NCBI GenBank assembly: GCA_964471475.1
Contig: CAYYFQ010000002.1
Location: 62,001 to 126,000, forward strand
Reading direction: 5' to 3'
DNA: 64,000 nt
Origin: JAJNBD01 sp964471475
Lineage (GTDB): Bacteria > Pseudomonadota > Gammaproteobacteria > CAISUE01
The position numbers and the translations under genes are program-made. The notes under the pieces are model-generated. The model worked only from the letters and a program-made list of their open reading frames with translations, had not been told where the DNA came from and made no database searches. Shown here in pieces: positions 24,869 to 33,261 of the stretch (position 1 is the first letter of the stretch; each line of letters opens with the position of its first letter).

Positions 24869-25553
24869 TTAAAAAGCCCTCAATTGCATCAATGTATGTT
24901 GAGCGGGTTGTTAGAAATCCAGCATGCCCTATATTTTCAATTGTCATCGTATTAACACGAGAATTAAGTGCTTTGAGTTGTAGCGCATTTTGAGAGAGCA
25001 CAGCGTCTTTCTGACTCATTATGTGAAAAATATTTATATGTAAACCGCGATATTCAGTTCTCAAGTCAGCGTCAAATAATATGCTGAGTAATGATATTAA
25101 TTGTTGTGCTTGATTTGGAAATAAATGTTGCTTTAAAGTTTTTCTTAGATCCATCATTCGATTCGGATAGCAAACCAATCGAAAAAAATACTCCATCTGT
25201 TTATTAAAGTTGTGAAGTAATGCGGCTTCAAAAGCGCGCACATTATCTGGATTAATGCCGATCCAATTAAAATCGGCTCGCCATTTTGGTTGGCTTGCTA
25301 AAAGAATAAGCTTATTCACTTTGTTAGGAAATAAAGCGGCTAATTGAATAGCAATCAACCCTCCAAATGACCAGCCAAGCAAAATGGTTTGGTCTGGTAG
25401 TTTATGTGAGATTTGATGGGCAATCTCTGTCAGAGAAAGTTTGGAGAGATGCATATAATCTAAGCCAAAAATATTAAATTTCTCATTATTAAGTGTGTGA
25501 AAAATATTCGCTTGAAATCCCCAGCCGGGAATAGCATAAATTTGAGTCAGCAT
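24858..25553 (-). CDS. bioH: Pimeloyl-ACP methyl ester esterase
   Basis: 231-residue alpha/beta hydrolase, slightly short for BioH (about 255). Oxyanion segment YAIPGWGFQANIF at the N-terminus, nucleophile Ser62 in LLGWSFGGLIA, the HIMSQKDAVLS acid region and the catalytic His in IENIGHAGFL near residue 210. It cleaves the methyl ester of pimeloyl-ACP so that BioF can use it. Its place between bioF and bioC makes the assignment firm; BioG-type esterases do the same job but lack this GWSFGG pattern. Confidence 0.9.
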   Translation of the reverse strand: MLTQIYAIPGWGFQANIFHTLNNEKFNIFGLDYMHLSKLSLTEIAHQISHKLPDQTILLGWSFGGLIAIQLAALFPNKVNKLILLASQPKWRADFNWIGINPDNVRAFEAALLHNFNKQMEYFFRLVCYPNRMMDLRKTLKQHLFPNQAQQLISLLSILFDADLRTEYRGLHINIFHIMSQKDAVLSQNALQLKALNSRVNTMTIENIGHAGFLTTRSTYIDAIEGFLNDD

Positions 25554-26707
25554 GTTCTCAAGCCATCAATAATATGATCGACTAACTGAAATAGCTGCTG
25601 TTGTGTATGAAGGCTATTGATGGATAATCGTAGTCTTTCTTTTCCGTGAGGAACTGTTGGTGAACGAATGGCTGAGACATAAAACCCTTTTGATAATAAC
25701 CATCGTTGGAGCGATAATACTTTTGCAGCGCCATGTACCATAATAGATTTAATGGGTGTTTTATCATTGGTAATCAGCCTTAGGCCTCGATGGGATGCAT
25801 ATCCGATAAAAAGAGCAATATTTTTTTGTAATCGCTGTTGGCGCCAAGTTTCTTCTTTAATAATTTCTAATGTTGTTTTTATGGCAAGACAAATGGTGGG
25901 TGGTATCGCAGTACTGTAACAATAGCTTTTTGAAAATTGCAAAATAGATTCGATTGCAATTTCGTTTCCTGCAACAATAGCACCCATGGCGTTAAATGCT
26001 TTGCCTAAAGGTAGAACTAGACAAGTATAAAAGCTCTGATCCAGTGCAAAATATTCTGAAATACCCTTACCCTCTCTACCCAATACGCCAATGCCATGTG
26101 CATCATCAATGATAAGACCTGAGCGATATTGTTTAGCAAGATGAGTCAAATCTAAAATCGGTGCCATATCACCTTCCATGCTGAAAACACTTTCTGTCAC
26201 AATCAAATGAGGCGAATAAATTTCTGCCATTGCTTCTAAGTGTTTTACATTATTATGTTGATAACGGATATGTTTAGCGCGTGATAATGTGATGCCATCC
26301 AGTAAAGAGGAGTGACATAGCCTGTCAGAAAAGATCGTATCCGTTCGTTTACTGAGTGTGGAAATAATACCGATGTTAGCCGCATATCCAGAGCTAAAAA
26401 GTACGGCGCGATCAACCCCTAGCCATTTGGCAAATTGCTCTTCTGTTTCTTTGTGGGCTTCAGAATAACCCGATATAAAGGGGGATGCTCCACTACCCAG
26501 CCCATATTTATGAGAAGCGGTTATCAAGACTTCAGTAACTTTGGGGTGTTTTTTTAATCCCAAATAATCATTACTGGAAAAATCAACACAGTATTGGCCA
26601 GAAACATAAATTTTATTTTGATCGATTGGCTCAGTAACTTGGCGTGTTCGATAGAGCGATAATGCTTTTCGCTCCATTATCCGCTGATGCAATGATTCAG
26701 TTAGCAT
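25547..26707 (-). CDS. bioF: 8-amino-7-oxononanoate synthase
   Basis: 386-residue PLP enzyme of the alpha-oxoamine synthase family. Visible motifs: VDFSSNDYLGLKKHPK near residue 42, GSGASPFISGYSEAHKETEE, SVFSMEGDMAPI, LIIDDAHGIGVLGREG and the region LPLGKAFNAMGA with the PLP lysine. It condenses pimeloyl-ACP with L-alanine, releasing CO2. It overlaps bioB upstream by 11 bases and bioH downstream by 7, so the operon is read as one message. Confidence 0.95.
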   Translation of the reverse strand: MLTESLHQRIMERKALSLYRTRQVTEPIDQNKIYVSGQYCVDFSSNDYLGLKKHPKVTEVLITASHKYGLGSGASPFISGYSEAHKETEEQFAKWLGVDRAVLFSSGYAANIGIISTLSKRTDTIFSDRLCHSSLLDGITLSRAKHIRYQHNNVKHLEAMAEIYSPHLIVTESVFSMEGDMAPILDLTHLAKQYRSGLIIDDAHGIGVLGREGKGISEYFALDQSFYTCLVLPLGKAFNAMGAIVAGNEIAIESILQFSKSYCYSTAIPPTICLAIKTTLEIIKEETWRQQRLQKNIALFIGYASHRGLRLITNDKTPIKSIMVHGAAKVLSLQRWLLSKGFYVSAIRSPTVPHGKERLRLSINSLHTQQQLFQLVDHIIDGLRTC

Positions 26708-27665
26708 CTGTTAATGCTTCCGATAATTCAGGTGTGCGTAATCCTAACCGTTTTAATAAATCCATGTCGTGATTTTTGCTAGGATTTTTAGCGGTAAACA
26801 ATTTATCTCCAATAAAAATAGAATTTGCACCTGCCATAAAGCACCAAGCTTGCATCTCATCAGGCATGTTTTCGCGGCCAGCCGATAAACGAATCTTGGA
26901 GGTTGGAAATAAAATTCGGGTGACTGCAATTGTTTTTATGAACTCAAAAGAATCAAGAGAATTTTGCTTGGCTAATGGTGTTCCTGGAATAGGAATCAAT
27001 TGATTAATGGGAATACTTTGTGGTGATGAGGATAATGCCTTTAAAGCCAACAAAAACTGAACTCTATCATCGCGCTTTTCTCCCATGCCCAATATGCCGC
27101 CACAGCAGACATGAATTCCGGCACCGGAAACTTTCGTTAACGTATCGATTCGATCTTGATAAGTTCGAGTACTGATAATGGAAGGGTAATAATCAGGTGA
27201 TGTATCAAGATTGTGGTTATAATAATCTAAGCCAGCAGATTTAAGTTCAGCAACTTGTGGTGTGTCTAACATTCCTAACGTGACACAGGTTTCTAGTCCT
27301 AAGGCTTTTACTGCTTGAATCATTTCAAGTACTTTTGGGAAATCTTTTTTCGGCGGCCTTCTCCATGCGGCTCCCATACAAAACCGTTTCACTCCATGCG
27401 CTTTGGCTTGTTTTGCCTGTATTAAAACGTCATCAATATTGAGCAGATTTTCTTTTTTTAAGCCCGTATTATAATGCCCGCTTTGAGGGCAGTAAGCGCA
27501 ATCCTCAGGGCAAGCGCCTGTTTTAATACTACATAACGCACAGAACTCCATATCACCTGGTTCAAAATTCTCCATATGACATTCGTATGCTTGATTGATT
27601 AACTCAAAAAAAGGCAATTCATATAAATCGCGAACTTTTTCTTCGGTCCATAAAATTTCACTCAT
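26697..27665 (-). CDS. bioB: Biotin synthase
   Basis: 322-residue radical SAM enzyme inserting sulfur into dethiobiotin. The SAM cluster motif is CPEDCAYCPQ with Cys52, Cys56 and Cys59. The conserved MGAAWR, YNHNLDTSPDYY, CCGGILGMGE and the Arg-containing RILFPTSKIRLSAGRE segment for the second FeS cluster are all present. It is the first gene of the leftward operon, transcribed from the bioB-bioA gap where the BirA operator candidate lies. No strong ribosome binding site precedes the ATG, so start efficiency may be low. Confidence 0.96.
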   Translation of the reverse strand: MSEILWTEEKVRDLYELPFFELINQAYECHMENFEPGDMEFCALCSIKTGACPEDCAYCPQSGHYNTGLKKENLLNIDDVLIQAKQAKAHGVKRFCMGAAWRRPPKKDFPKVLEMIQAVKALGLETCVTLGMLDTPQVAELKSAGLDYYNHNLDTSPDYYPSIISTRTYQDRIDTLTKVSGAGIHVCCGGILGMGEKRDDRVQFLLALKALSSSPQSIPINQLIPIPGTPLAKQNSLDSFEFIKTIAVTRILFPTSKIRLSAGRENMPDEMQAWCFMAGANSIFIGDKLFTAKNPSKNHDMDLLKRLGLRTPELSEALTDAN

Positions 27666-27715
27666 GATTTTTTGCGCTGTAATTGTATTCTCGCATAATA
27701 AATGTTACGATTTAA

Positions 27716-27748
27716 TTAGTCAACCATTTAATAAAATAAGTTTACTAA
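27716..27748. promoter_or_regulatory. Candidate BirA operator between bioB and bioA
   Basis: Inverted repeat TTAGTCAACC (27716-27725) and AGTTTACTAA (27739-27748), 8 of 10 positions symmetric, 13-base spacer. It resembles the bacterial BirA box of the form TTGTAAACC-N14/16-GGTTTACAA. It ends 2 bases before the bioA start codon and lies about 50 bp from bioB, placed to repress both divergent genes. The BirA encoded in the same island has a DNA-binding domain. Confidence 0.6.
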
Positions 27749-27750
27749 TT

Positions 27751-29085
27751 ATGATATTAGATATACAAGCATTAGACAAGCAATACATTTGGCACCCATG
27801 CTCGCAGATGAAAGATTACGAAAAGTTTCCTGCTTTAGTGATTAAACGTGCTTATGGCAGCATCATTGAGCTTTCTAATGGTGGAAAGCTTATTGATGCA
27901 ATATCGAGTTGGTGGTGCAAATCATTAGGGTATAATCATCCCAAATTAAAAGAAGCGCTAATGACGCAACTTGAGCAATTTGAGCATGTGATTTTTGCGA
28001 ATACGACTCATGAAGTCATCGCTCAGTTGTCAGCAGTGCTGGGGAATTTAATGCCAGGATTAAATAAAATTTTCTACGCAGGTGATGGCTCATGCGCTGT
28101 AGAAATTGCGATGAAAATGAGCTTGCACTATCATCTCTTGGCAGGAAAAACTCAAAAAACAAAATTTTTTGCACTGAAAAATGGATATCACGGCGAAACT
28201 AGCGGCGCGCTAAGTGTCAGCGACTTGGGGTTATATCGTGATCCATATCGCTCTATGTTGTTTGAACCCATTTTAATTGATCCTCTTTATGTGAGCGGAA
28301 TGGATGATCCCGCTTGGCACGATGCTGAAGAATACTGGCTAATCATTGAGCCTCTCTTAAAAAAATATTGTGCACAAGCAACCGCTATTATTGTTGAGCC
28401 AATATTGCAAGGTGCTGGTGGTATGAAAATATACAGCAAGGATTTTTTATCGCGGTTGGCAAAATTTGCAAAAGAAAATGATCTTCATTTGATTGCGGAT
28501 GAGATTATGACAGGGATGGGACGTACAGGGAAAATGCTTGCTTGCGAACATGCCATGATTAAACCAGATTTTATTTGCTTATCGAAAGGACTAACGTCTG
28601 GCTGGATGCCTTTCAGTGCAGTGTTAACGACGGAAGAAGTGTATCATGCATTTTATGACGATTATGAAAAAGGAAAATCTTTTTTACATTCACACACCTA
28701 CTCTGGAAATGCTTTAGGTGCAAGCCTTGCTCTTGCAACATTAAAAGTTATTCGGCATGAAAACTTATGCGAAAGAGCGCATCAATTACAAGCAACGCTG
28801 CGAAGTTTTATGCAAGATATCGCAGAGCAAACAGGCCTGCTCAAAAATATTCGTGGCATAGGTGCTGTGGTGGCCGCAGATTTAGTGGCTAATAACTTGC
28901 CTCTCAGGGTTGGATATCAATTATATCAAGAGAGCGTGAAATTAGGTGCGCTTCTTCGCCCACTCGGCAATACCATTTATTGGATGCCACCTTTAAATAT
29001 TAAGAATGGGGAGTTATCTGAGCTAAAAAAAATAACATTTCAAGCCATCCATAACATTTCCGCGTTAATGCAAGGGTTGGTTTGA
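27751..29085 (+). CDS. bioA: Adenosylmethionine-8-amino-7-oxononanoate aminotransferase
   Basis: 444 residues from the ATG at 27751, chosen because the family start (LDKQYIWHPCSQMKDYE) follows at once and upstream codons would run back into bioB. Class III aminotransferase: ISSWWCKSLGYNHPKL, FYAGDGSCAVEIAMKMSLHYH, the AIIVEPILQGAGGM and IADEIMTGMGRTG motifs, and the PLP lysine in ICLSKGLTSGWMPFSAV. It transfers the SAM amino group to KAPA, giving diaminopelargonate. It is divergent from bioB and shares its operator. About 120 bases beyond its stop the 128-bp direct repeat begins. Confidence 0.95.
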   Translation: MILDIQALDKQYIWHPCSQMKDYEKFPALVIKRAYGSIIELSNGGKLIDAISSWWCKSLGYNHPKLKEALMTQLEQFEHVIFANTTHEVIAQLSAVLGNLMPGLNKIFYAGDGSCAVEIAMKMSLHYHLLAGKTQKTKFFALKNGYHGETSGALSVSDLGLYRDPYRSMLFEPILIDPLYVSGMDDPAWHDAEEYWLIIEPLLKKYCAQATAIIVEPILQGAGGMKIYSKDFLSRLAKFAKENDLHLIADEIMTGMGRTGKMLACEHAMIKPDFICLSKGLTSGWMPFSAVLTTEEVYHAFYDDYEKGKSFLHSHTYSGNALGASLALATLKVIRHENLCERAHQLQATLRSFMQDIAEQTGLLKNIRGIGAVVAADLVANNLPLRVGYQLYQESVKLGALLRPLGNTIYWMPPLNIKNGELSELKKITFQAIHNISALMQGLV

Positions 29086-29205
29086 AACCAGGTGGTTGGT
29101 TTGCTTAAGATGCTAATCGGAGAAAAATAATGTATTTAAAATCAAGTAATTGAAAAGCTGAGTGTGATATTGATAAAGTGTAAATAATAAATTAACTTGA
29201 TAGTT

Positions 29206-29333
29206 AGTCACGCAAATCTCACGCACTAATGGAAAAAGAAGCTGAAATTGCCTAGGGAAAAATCTTCGGAAACGCTTGTGAGAGTAATGGCGCGCCCGGA
29301 GAGACTCGAACTCCCGACCACTTGGTTCGAAGC
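29206..29333. repeat. 128-bp direct repeat overlapping tRNA-Arg, right copy
   Basis: Identical by eye to 20066-20193. It includes the sequence downstream of the tRNA-Arg gene and its 3' 46 bases; beyond 29333 the intact tRNA continues while the left copy diverges. Similarity also extends left to about 29087 (AACCAGGTG[GC]TTGG) in a weaker form. The two copies bracket 9.1 kb that hold the second AbiE pair and the biotin genes, as attL and attR would. Confidence 0.9.
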
Positions 29334-29364
29334 CAAGTGCTCTATCCAACTGAGCTACGGGCGC
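29288..29364 (-). tRNA. tRNA-Arg(UCG)
   Basis: 77 nt with encoded CCA. Acceptor stem GCGCCCG pairs with CGGGCGC, discriminator G. D-arm GCTC..GAGC, anticodon stem CTTGG/CCAAG with loop CTTCGAA, so the anticodon is TCG, reading CGA. The T-arm has GTTCGAGTC. Its 3' half is duplicated at 20148-20193, which makes this gene the likely integration site of the neighbouring islands. Confidence 0.97.
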
Positions 29365-29390
29365 GTGCTAAACACTGAAATACGAGGGCT

Positions 29391-29419
29391 ACATTACCGT
29401 GAAATGAAGGAAGTGTCAA
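29391..29419 (-). promoter_or_regulatory. sigma70-type promoter of tRNA-Arg
   Basis: On the minus strand TTGACA (29414-29419) is followed after 17 bases by TAATGT (29391-29396), about 27 bases ahead of the mature tRNA 5' end. This is a near-consensus promoter, and it lies outside the repeat, so the partial copy at 20148 is not driven by it. Confidence 0.7.
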
Positions 29420-29430
29420 CGCCATAAAAT

Positions 29431-30771
29431 TTATTTTAATTCCCAAAGTGCGAGCGGTAAAGGTAAAGTTGGAATATTTTGTATTTTCCCTGCATGTTTA
29501 TTTTTAGTTAAGATCAAGCTGTGTGGATATTTTAGCGTTTGTTTTAATTCATTCAGGTGAATTTGGTTCATCCATTTAATTTCTACAGGATAGAACCGTA
29601 CATTTTTTATATAAGCAATGTCTACTTCGCCTTCTGCTTTGATATAGTAAGTTGGATAAAATCTACGGTAGTGGGCAACGCTTGTGGTTTCAACCAATTT
29701 TGCACACCACTCCGGATCTTGTATCGCAGCTTTCATTTGTGATTGAAAAGGATTTGGTGTGGGTGTCAACCATGCTCGCATGGCATGAAAAATAAAAGGG
29801 TCACAAAACATCACTTTTTTTGCTTTTTTTGGAGCCGCAACTAATTTATCTTCAAGTAAAGCGGACTGCACAAAGGCTGCATCCATGGATTCTAATAATG
29901 CCACATAATCAGCAACTGTTTTAGGGTGATCAATGGATAAATCATGGGATAAAGCATTCCAAGTAATTTGTGAAGTGTAGCGTTTAATGATCGCTGCAAT
30001 AATTTCTTTTAGATAATGTTCTTGCTTTCCACGCTTTAACATATCTCCACGAATCCAATCAGAATAAGTAGCAAGTGTTGCTGGAAGAATCATATTGTAT
30101 TCAGCCATATCGTTAATGGCTGTTAGATAGCCGCCGTGCAATAAATAATTATTCCATTCTGCGTAGAGTAACTCCATGTTTGGCGATTGTTGATCAGGAT
30201 ATTTTAGCTGCACGACTTCCGCAAAAGAAAGTGGATAAAGATGAAAGTTGACTTTTGTCGCTTTGCCGCGTCGACCAGGGAAACGTACGCGCGCTTCTTG
30301 AATCAAAGTAATTTCTGAACCTGTTAAAATTAGGATCACATCATCAAGCATACCTGCATCGGCCGCATATTTTATAGCTTTGTCCCAATCTTGAATATAG
30401 GTAATTTCATCAATGATTAAATAACGTAAACTTTTTGACGACATTTGAGCAAGTATGTCTTTCAGTAAAAATAATAACGCAGAATAATCATCAATGAGCT
30501 CACCAGAAAGAAAAGCAATATTACTCGGATCAACTTTTTGTTCTAATAGTTTTTCCATCCATTGTTTTAGTAAAGTAGTTTTACCAATTTGTCGACCGCC
30601 TGTGATTGTATAGATGCCCGGAATGGTTTTGGGTAGTTGTGCTAATAATGCAGGAATATGTGGGAAAGGGAGTTTACTCAGGCGGCGCAGTTGAGGATCC
30701 AAATTTTTAAATTGGACGGGATTATCGAGATGAGCGTTATGTGTTAAAAAGCGAGTATCCATGCTGGGCAT
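29431..30771 (-). CDS. AAA ATPase of the AAA_14/DUF4143 type, second member
   Basis: 446 residues. Walker A GGRQIGKTTLLKQW (near residue 58), Walker B LRYLIIDEITYIQDWDKAI, sensor VILILTGSEITLI, then the DUF4143-like half (YPLSFAEVVQL, RGDMLKRGKQEHYLKEIIAAII) and a C-terminal nuclease-like segment with VDIAYIKNVRFYPVEIKW. That last D-x(n)-ExK pattern is also seen in PD-(D/E)XK proteins. The function of the family is unknown. It is only distantly similar to the ATPase at 1857-3092 but shares its layout, including paired palindromes just upstream. It sits immediately outside the tRNA-Arg gene. Confidence 0.8.
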   Translation of the reverse strand: MPSMDTRFLTHNAHLDNPVQFKNLDPQLRRLSKLPFPHIPALLAQLPKTIPGIYTITGGRQIGKTTLLKQWMEKLLEQKVDPSNIAFLSGELIDDYSALLFLLKDILAQMSSKSLRYLIIDEITYIQDWDKAIKYAADAGMLDDVILILTGSEITLIQEARVRFPGRRGKATKVNFHLYPLSFAEVVQLKYPDQQSPNMELLYAEWNNYLLHGGYLTAINDMAEYNMILPATLATYSDWIRGDMLKRGKQEHYLKEIIAAIIKRYTSQITWNALSHDLSIDHPKTVADYVALLESMDAAFVQSALLEDKLVAAPKKAKKVMFCDPFIFHAMRAWLTPTPNPFQSQMKAAIQDPEWCAKLVETTSVAHYRRFYPTYYIKAEGEVDIAYIKNVRFYPVEIKWMNQIHLNELKQTLKYPHSLILTKNKHAGKIQNIPTLPLPLALWELK

Positions 30772-30781
30772 TCTATCTCAC

Positions 30782-30823
30782 TGACTAAATTTAGTCAATA
30801 GTCACTGACTAAATTTAGTCAGT
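30782..30823. promoter_or_regulatory. Paired perfect palindromes upstream of the second DUF4143 ATPase
   Basis: TGACTAAATTTAGTCA (30782-30797) and ACTGACTAAATTTAGTCAGT (30804-30823) are two perfect palindromes with the same 16-base core, centres 24 bp apart, starting 10 bases before the ATPase start codon. They look like a tandem operator for a dimeric repressor, or for the ATPase itself. Confidence 0.6.
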
Positions 30824-30844
30824 AGTAATATCTTTAAAATTCAA

Positions 30845-32419
30845 TCAGAAATGTAAAAAAATAACTTCCGCAGCTAATATACTCCCCACAAAAGTTAAGA
30901 CTCCTAACCACCAATAACTATGTGTACGCTGAGTTTTCAAATGATTGATTTCCTCCTGTAGCTCATGGATTTTTGCGACATGAGCATTTTGATCCGCAAT
31001 TTTTGTTAATTGTTGATCGAGATAATCCGGTACTTCAGGCAACCGCTCTAACCAATAAGGTAAATTTTGTTTGACTTTTTCTAAAAAAGCTTTGGGACCA
31101 ATTTGAGTTTTAAGCCACGATTCCAGATAAGGTTGTGCGGTTGCCCATAAATCTAAGTCAGGATAAAGACGTCGTCCTAGACCTTCGATATTGAATAAGG
31201 TTTTTTGCAATAGCACTAATTGTGGTTGCACTTTCATGTCAAATTTTCTGGCGGTTTGAAATAATTTTAACAATAGTTGCCCAAATGAAATATTTTTTAA
31301 TGGTTTTTGGAAAATTGGCTCACACACAGTACGGATGGCAGATTCTAATAAATCTACTCGCGTATCTTTGGCAACCCAGCCAGAAGCAATATGTAACTCT
31401 GCGACTTTGCGATAATTTTGATGGAAAAAAGCTAATAAATTTTCTGCCAAATAACGTTGATCATATTTAGATAATGAGCCCATAATACCAAAATCTACGC
31501 CTAAGTAACGAGGTGCATTGGGGGAATTTTTATCAACAAAAATATTGCCTGGATGCATATCGGCGTGGAAAAAACAATCGCGAAAAACTTGAGTGAAAAA
31601 TATTTCAACGCCACGTTCGGATAAGGCTTTTAGATTAATGTGGTGTTCCTCTAAGGCTTTTAAATCTGAAATAGGAATACCATCGATTTTTTCCATTACC
31701 AACACTTTGGGGCGTGTTAAATCCCAATAAATTTTTGGAACATAGAGTAAATCAGAGTTTTCAAAGTTTCGTCTTAATTGTGAAGCATTCGCCGCCTCAC
31801 GTTCGAGATCCAATTCATCATGGATGATTTGATCAAATTCGGCGACGACTTCAATGGGGCGTAAGATCTTCGATGACTTGAAAAAACGTTCAAAAATTTT
31901 GGCGATAAAATACAGTAAAGCAAGATCACGTTCTACCTGGGCAAGAATATTTGGGCGTAGGATTTTCACAATGACTTGATCACCATTATGTAATTCAGCC
32001 GTATGTACTTGTGCAACTGAAGCAGCCGCCAGTGGCGTTGACGCAAAATCTTTAAATAAAGTAGCGATGGAAGCGCCTAAAGCCAATTCAATAATGGATT
32101 TAGCTTCTTTAGTAGCAAAAGGGGGAACTTTATCTTGGAGCTTTGCGAGCTCTTCGATAATAAAAGGTGGGAATAAATCGTAGCGTGTTGAAAGAGTTTG
32201 GCCAAATTTTATAAAAATAGGCCCCATCGCTTGGAGCGCTAGACGTATGCGTAAGCCTAAATTTTTGTGAGAGTTTTTAAAACGCCAAATGTTTAAGTAA
32301 TGTAAAAAACGATAAGGTTTGAGCATCGGCACCCAAAATACATATTGATCTAAATCGTAATAACATAAGATCCAATAAATATGAGCGACGCGGGTAATTT
32401 GGCGAAGAAAATTAAACAT
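30845..32419 (-). CDS. ubiB: UbiB, ubiquinone biosynthesis ATPase/kinase-like protein
   Basis: 524 residues. Atypical ADCK/UbiB kinase-like fold: the KxGQ motif in FIKFGQTLSTRYD, an Ala-rich loop (ASVAQVHTAEL), the VIVKILRP lysine, HADMHPGNIFV and LGVDFGIMGSL. Two hydrophobic helices at the C-terminus (YWWLGVLTFVGSILAAEVIF) anchor it in the inner membrane. It supports ubiquinone ring modification, probably by extracting lipid intermediates. It is followed closely upstream by ubiJ; ubiE, often in the same operon, is not in the window. Confidence 0.93.
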   Translation of the reverse strand: MFNFLRQITRVAHIYWILCYYDLDQYVFWVPMLKPYRFLHYLNIWRFKNSHKNLGLRIRLALQAMGPIFIKFGQTLSTRYDLFPPFIIEELAKLQDKVPPFATKEAKSIIELALGASIATLFKDFASTPLAAASVAQVHTAELHNGDQVIVKILRPNILAQVERDLALLYFIAKIFERFFKSSKILRPIEVVAEFDQIIHDELDLEREAANASQLRRNFENSDLLYVPKIYWDLTRPKVLVMEKIDGIPISDLKALEEHHINLKALSERGVEIFFTQVFRDCFFHADMHPGNIFVDKNSPNAPRYLGVDFGIMGSLSKYDQRYLAENLLAFFHQNYRKVAELHIASGWVAKDTRVDLLESAIRTVCEPIFQKPLKNISFGQLLLKLFQTARKFDMKVQPQLVLLQKTLFNIEGLGRRLYPDLDLWATAQPYLESWLKTQIGPKAFLEKVKQNLPYWLERLPEVPDYLDQQLTKIADQNAHVAKIHELQEEINHLKTQRTHSYWWLGVLTFVGSILAAEVIFLHF

Positions 32420-32421
32420 AA

Positions 32422-33018
32422 TTAATGATGATGAAGTTTTTTTTCAAAAGTTTCTATATCACGACGCAAATCTCGTAGTTGTTGATAAAAATCGTCTACT
32501 TCAGGTCGTGTTGGAAAACATATTTCATGCTGTATAAAATCAATGGTGCTTTTTTTGAAGGAAGCTAGATGTTTAGCTACTTGTGTTGTGATTTTTTTTG
32601 ACAATTGCATAAAGCGATTAGCGGCAAAATCTCCAATATGCTCAGCCAACACACTTTCCCAGTCAATATGTAAATGTTGTTGAATTTTATTAAGCTCAAA
32701 TAGCATTTCTAGATCACCATGAATTTTAATGGTTTTATCCATGAGCATTTGCGTATGCGATTTTGTTTTCGAAAATCGGAGTAGAGCACTGGGGGTCCCG
32801 CTAATGCTCACCGTGACATGCGCGCTGGAGCAATGTTTTTTAATTTGCACGCCGTAAGAAGTAAATTCAATCAACCAATAAATAGGAGTATGCGTTACTT
32901 TTACAGCAAGTGTTTTGCCAGCTAATTGACATAGCTGTTCTAAACTTGCGCTATCAGTGTGTAAGACATGATTAAGCGCGTTTGATATTTTTTCTAAGGC
33001 TAACGATTCCCACATCAT
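32422..33018 (-). CDS. ubiJ: UbiJ, SCP2-domain ubiquinone biosynthesis accessory factor
   Basis: 198 residues. The N-terminal half is an SCP2/sterol-carrier-like lipid-binding domain (LAVKVTHTPIYWLIEFTSYG, then VTVSISGTPSALLRFSK). The C-terminal half is a helix ending in a coiled coil (VDDFYQQLRDLRRDIETFEKKLHHH). UbiJ organises the soluble Ubi complex and binds the lipid tail of quinone intermediates. It ends 2 bases before ubiB, the conserved gammaproteobacterial pairing, which makes the assignment firm despite low sequence conservation of this family. Confidence 0.85.
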   Translation of the reverse strand: MMWESLALEKISNALNHVLHTDSASLEQLCQLAGKTLAVKVTHTPIYWLIEFTSYGVQIKKHCSSAHVTVSISGTPSALLRFSKTKSHTQMLMDKTIKIHGDLEMLFELNKIQQHLHIDWESVLAEHIGDFAANRFMQLSKKITTQVAKHLASFKKSTIDFIQHEICFPTRPEVDDFYQQLRDLRRDIETFEKKLHHH

Positions 33019-33136
33019 TATTAAGCAATCTTGTGAAATTAATACATCTATTCTATCATTGAAGAGGGTGATATAGTAAATCGGGAAAGCCAGGATGCTT
33101 GAGAGATCTTTGTAATTGAAAGATATCTTTTTGTTG

Positions 33137-33213
33137 CGGAGTGTAGCTCAGCTTGGTAGAGCGCCGCCTTCGGGAGGCGGGGGCCGAAGGTTCGAATCCT
33201 TTCACTCCGACCA
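33137..33213 (+). tRNA. tRNA-Pro(CGG)
   Basis: 77 nt with encoded CCA. Acceptor CGGAGTG pairs with CACTCCG, discriminator A. D-arm with AGCTCAGCTTGGTAGAGC, anticodon stem CCGCC/GGCGG with loop TTCGGGA, giving anticodon CGG for codon CCG. T-arm GGTTCGAATCC. The C1-G72 pair and A73 are characteristic of bacterial proline tRNA. Confidence 0.97.
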
Positions 33214-33261
33214 ACTAATATCTTGTATAATCCACATTGATCTATTTTAAAGGGGTGAGTT

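Noticed and set aside
29113..29349. Open frame of 78 codons on the minus strand ahead of the ATPase gene
   Set aside because: It lies across the tRNA-Arg gene and the direct repeat; the C-terminal-like tRNA-derived string (DRALGFEPSGREFESLRARH) is the usual false translation of a tRNA.
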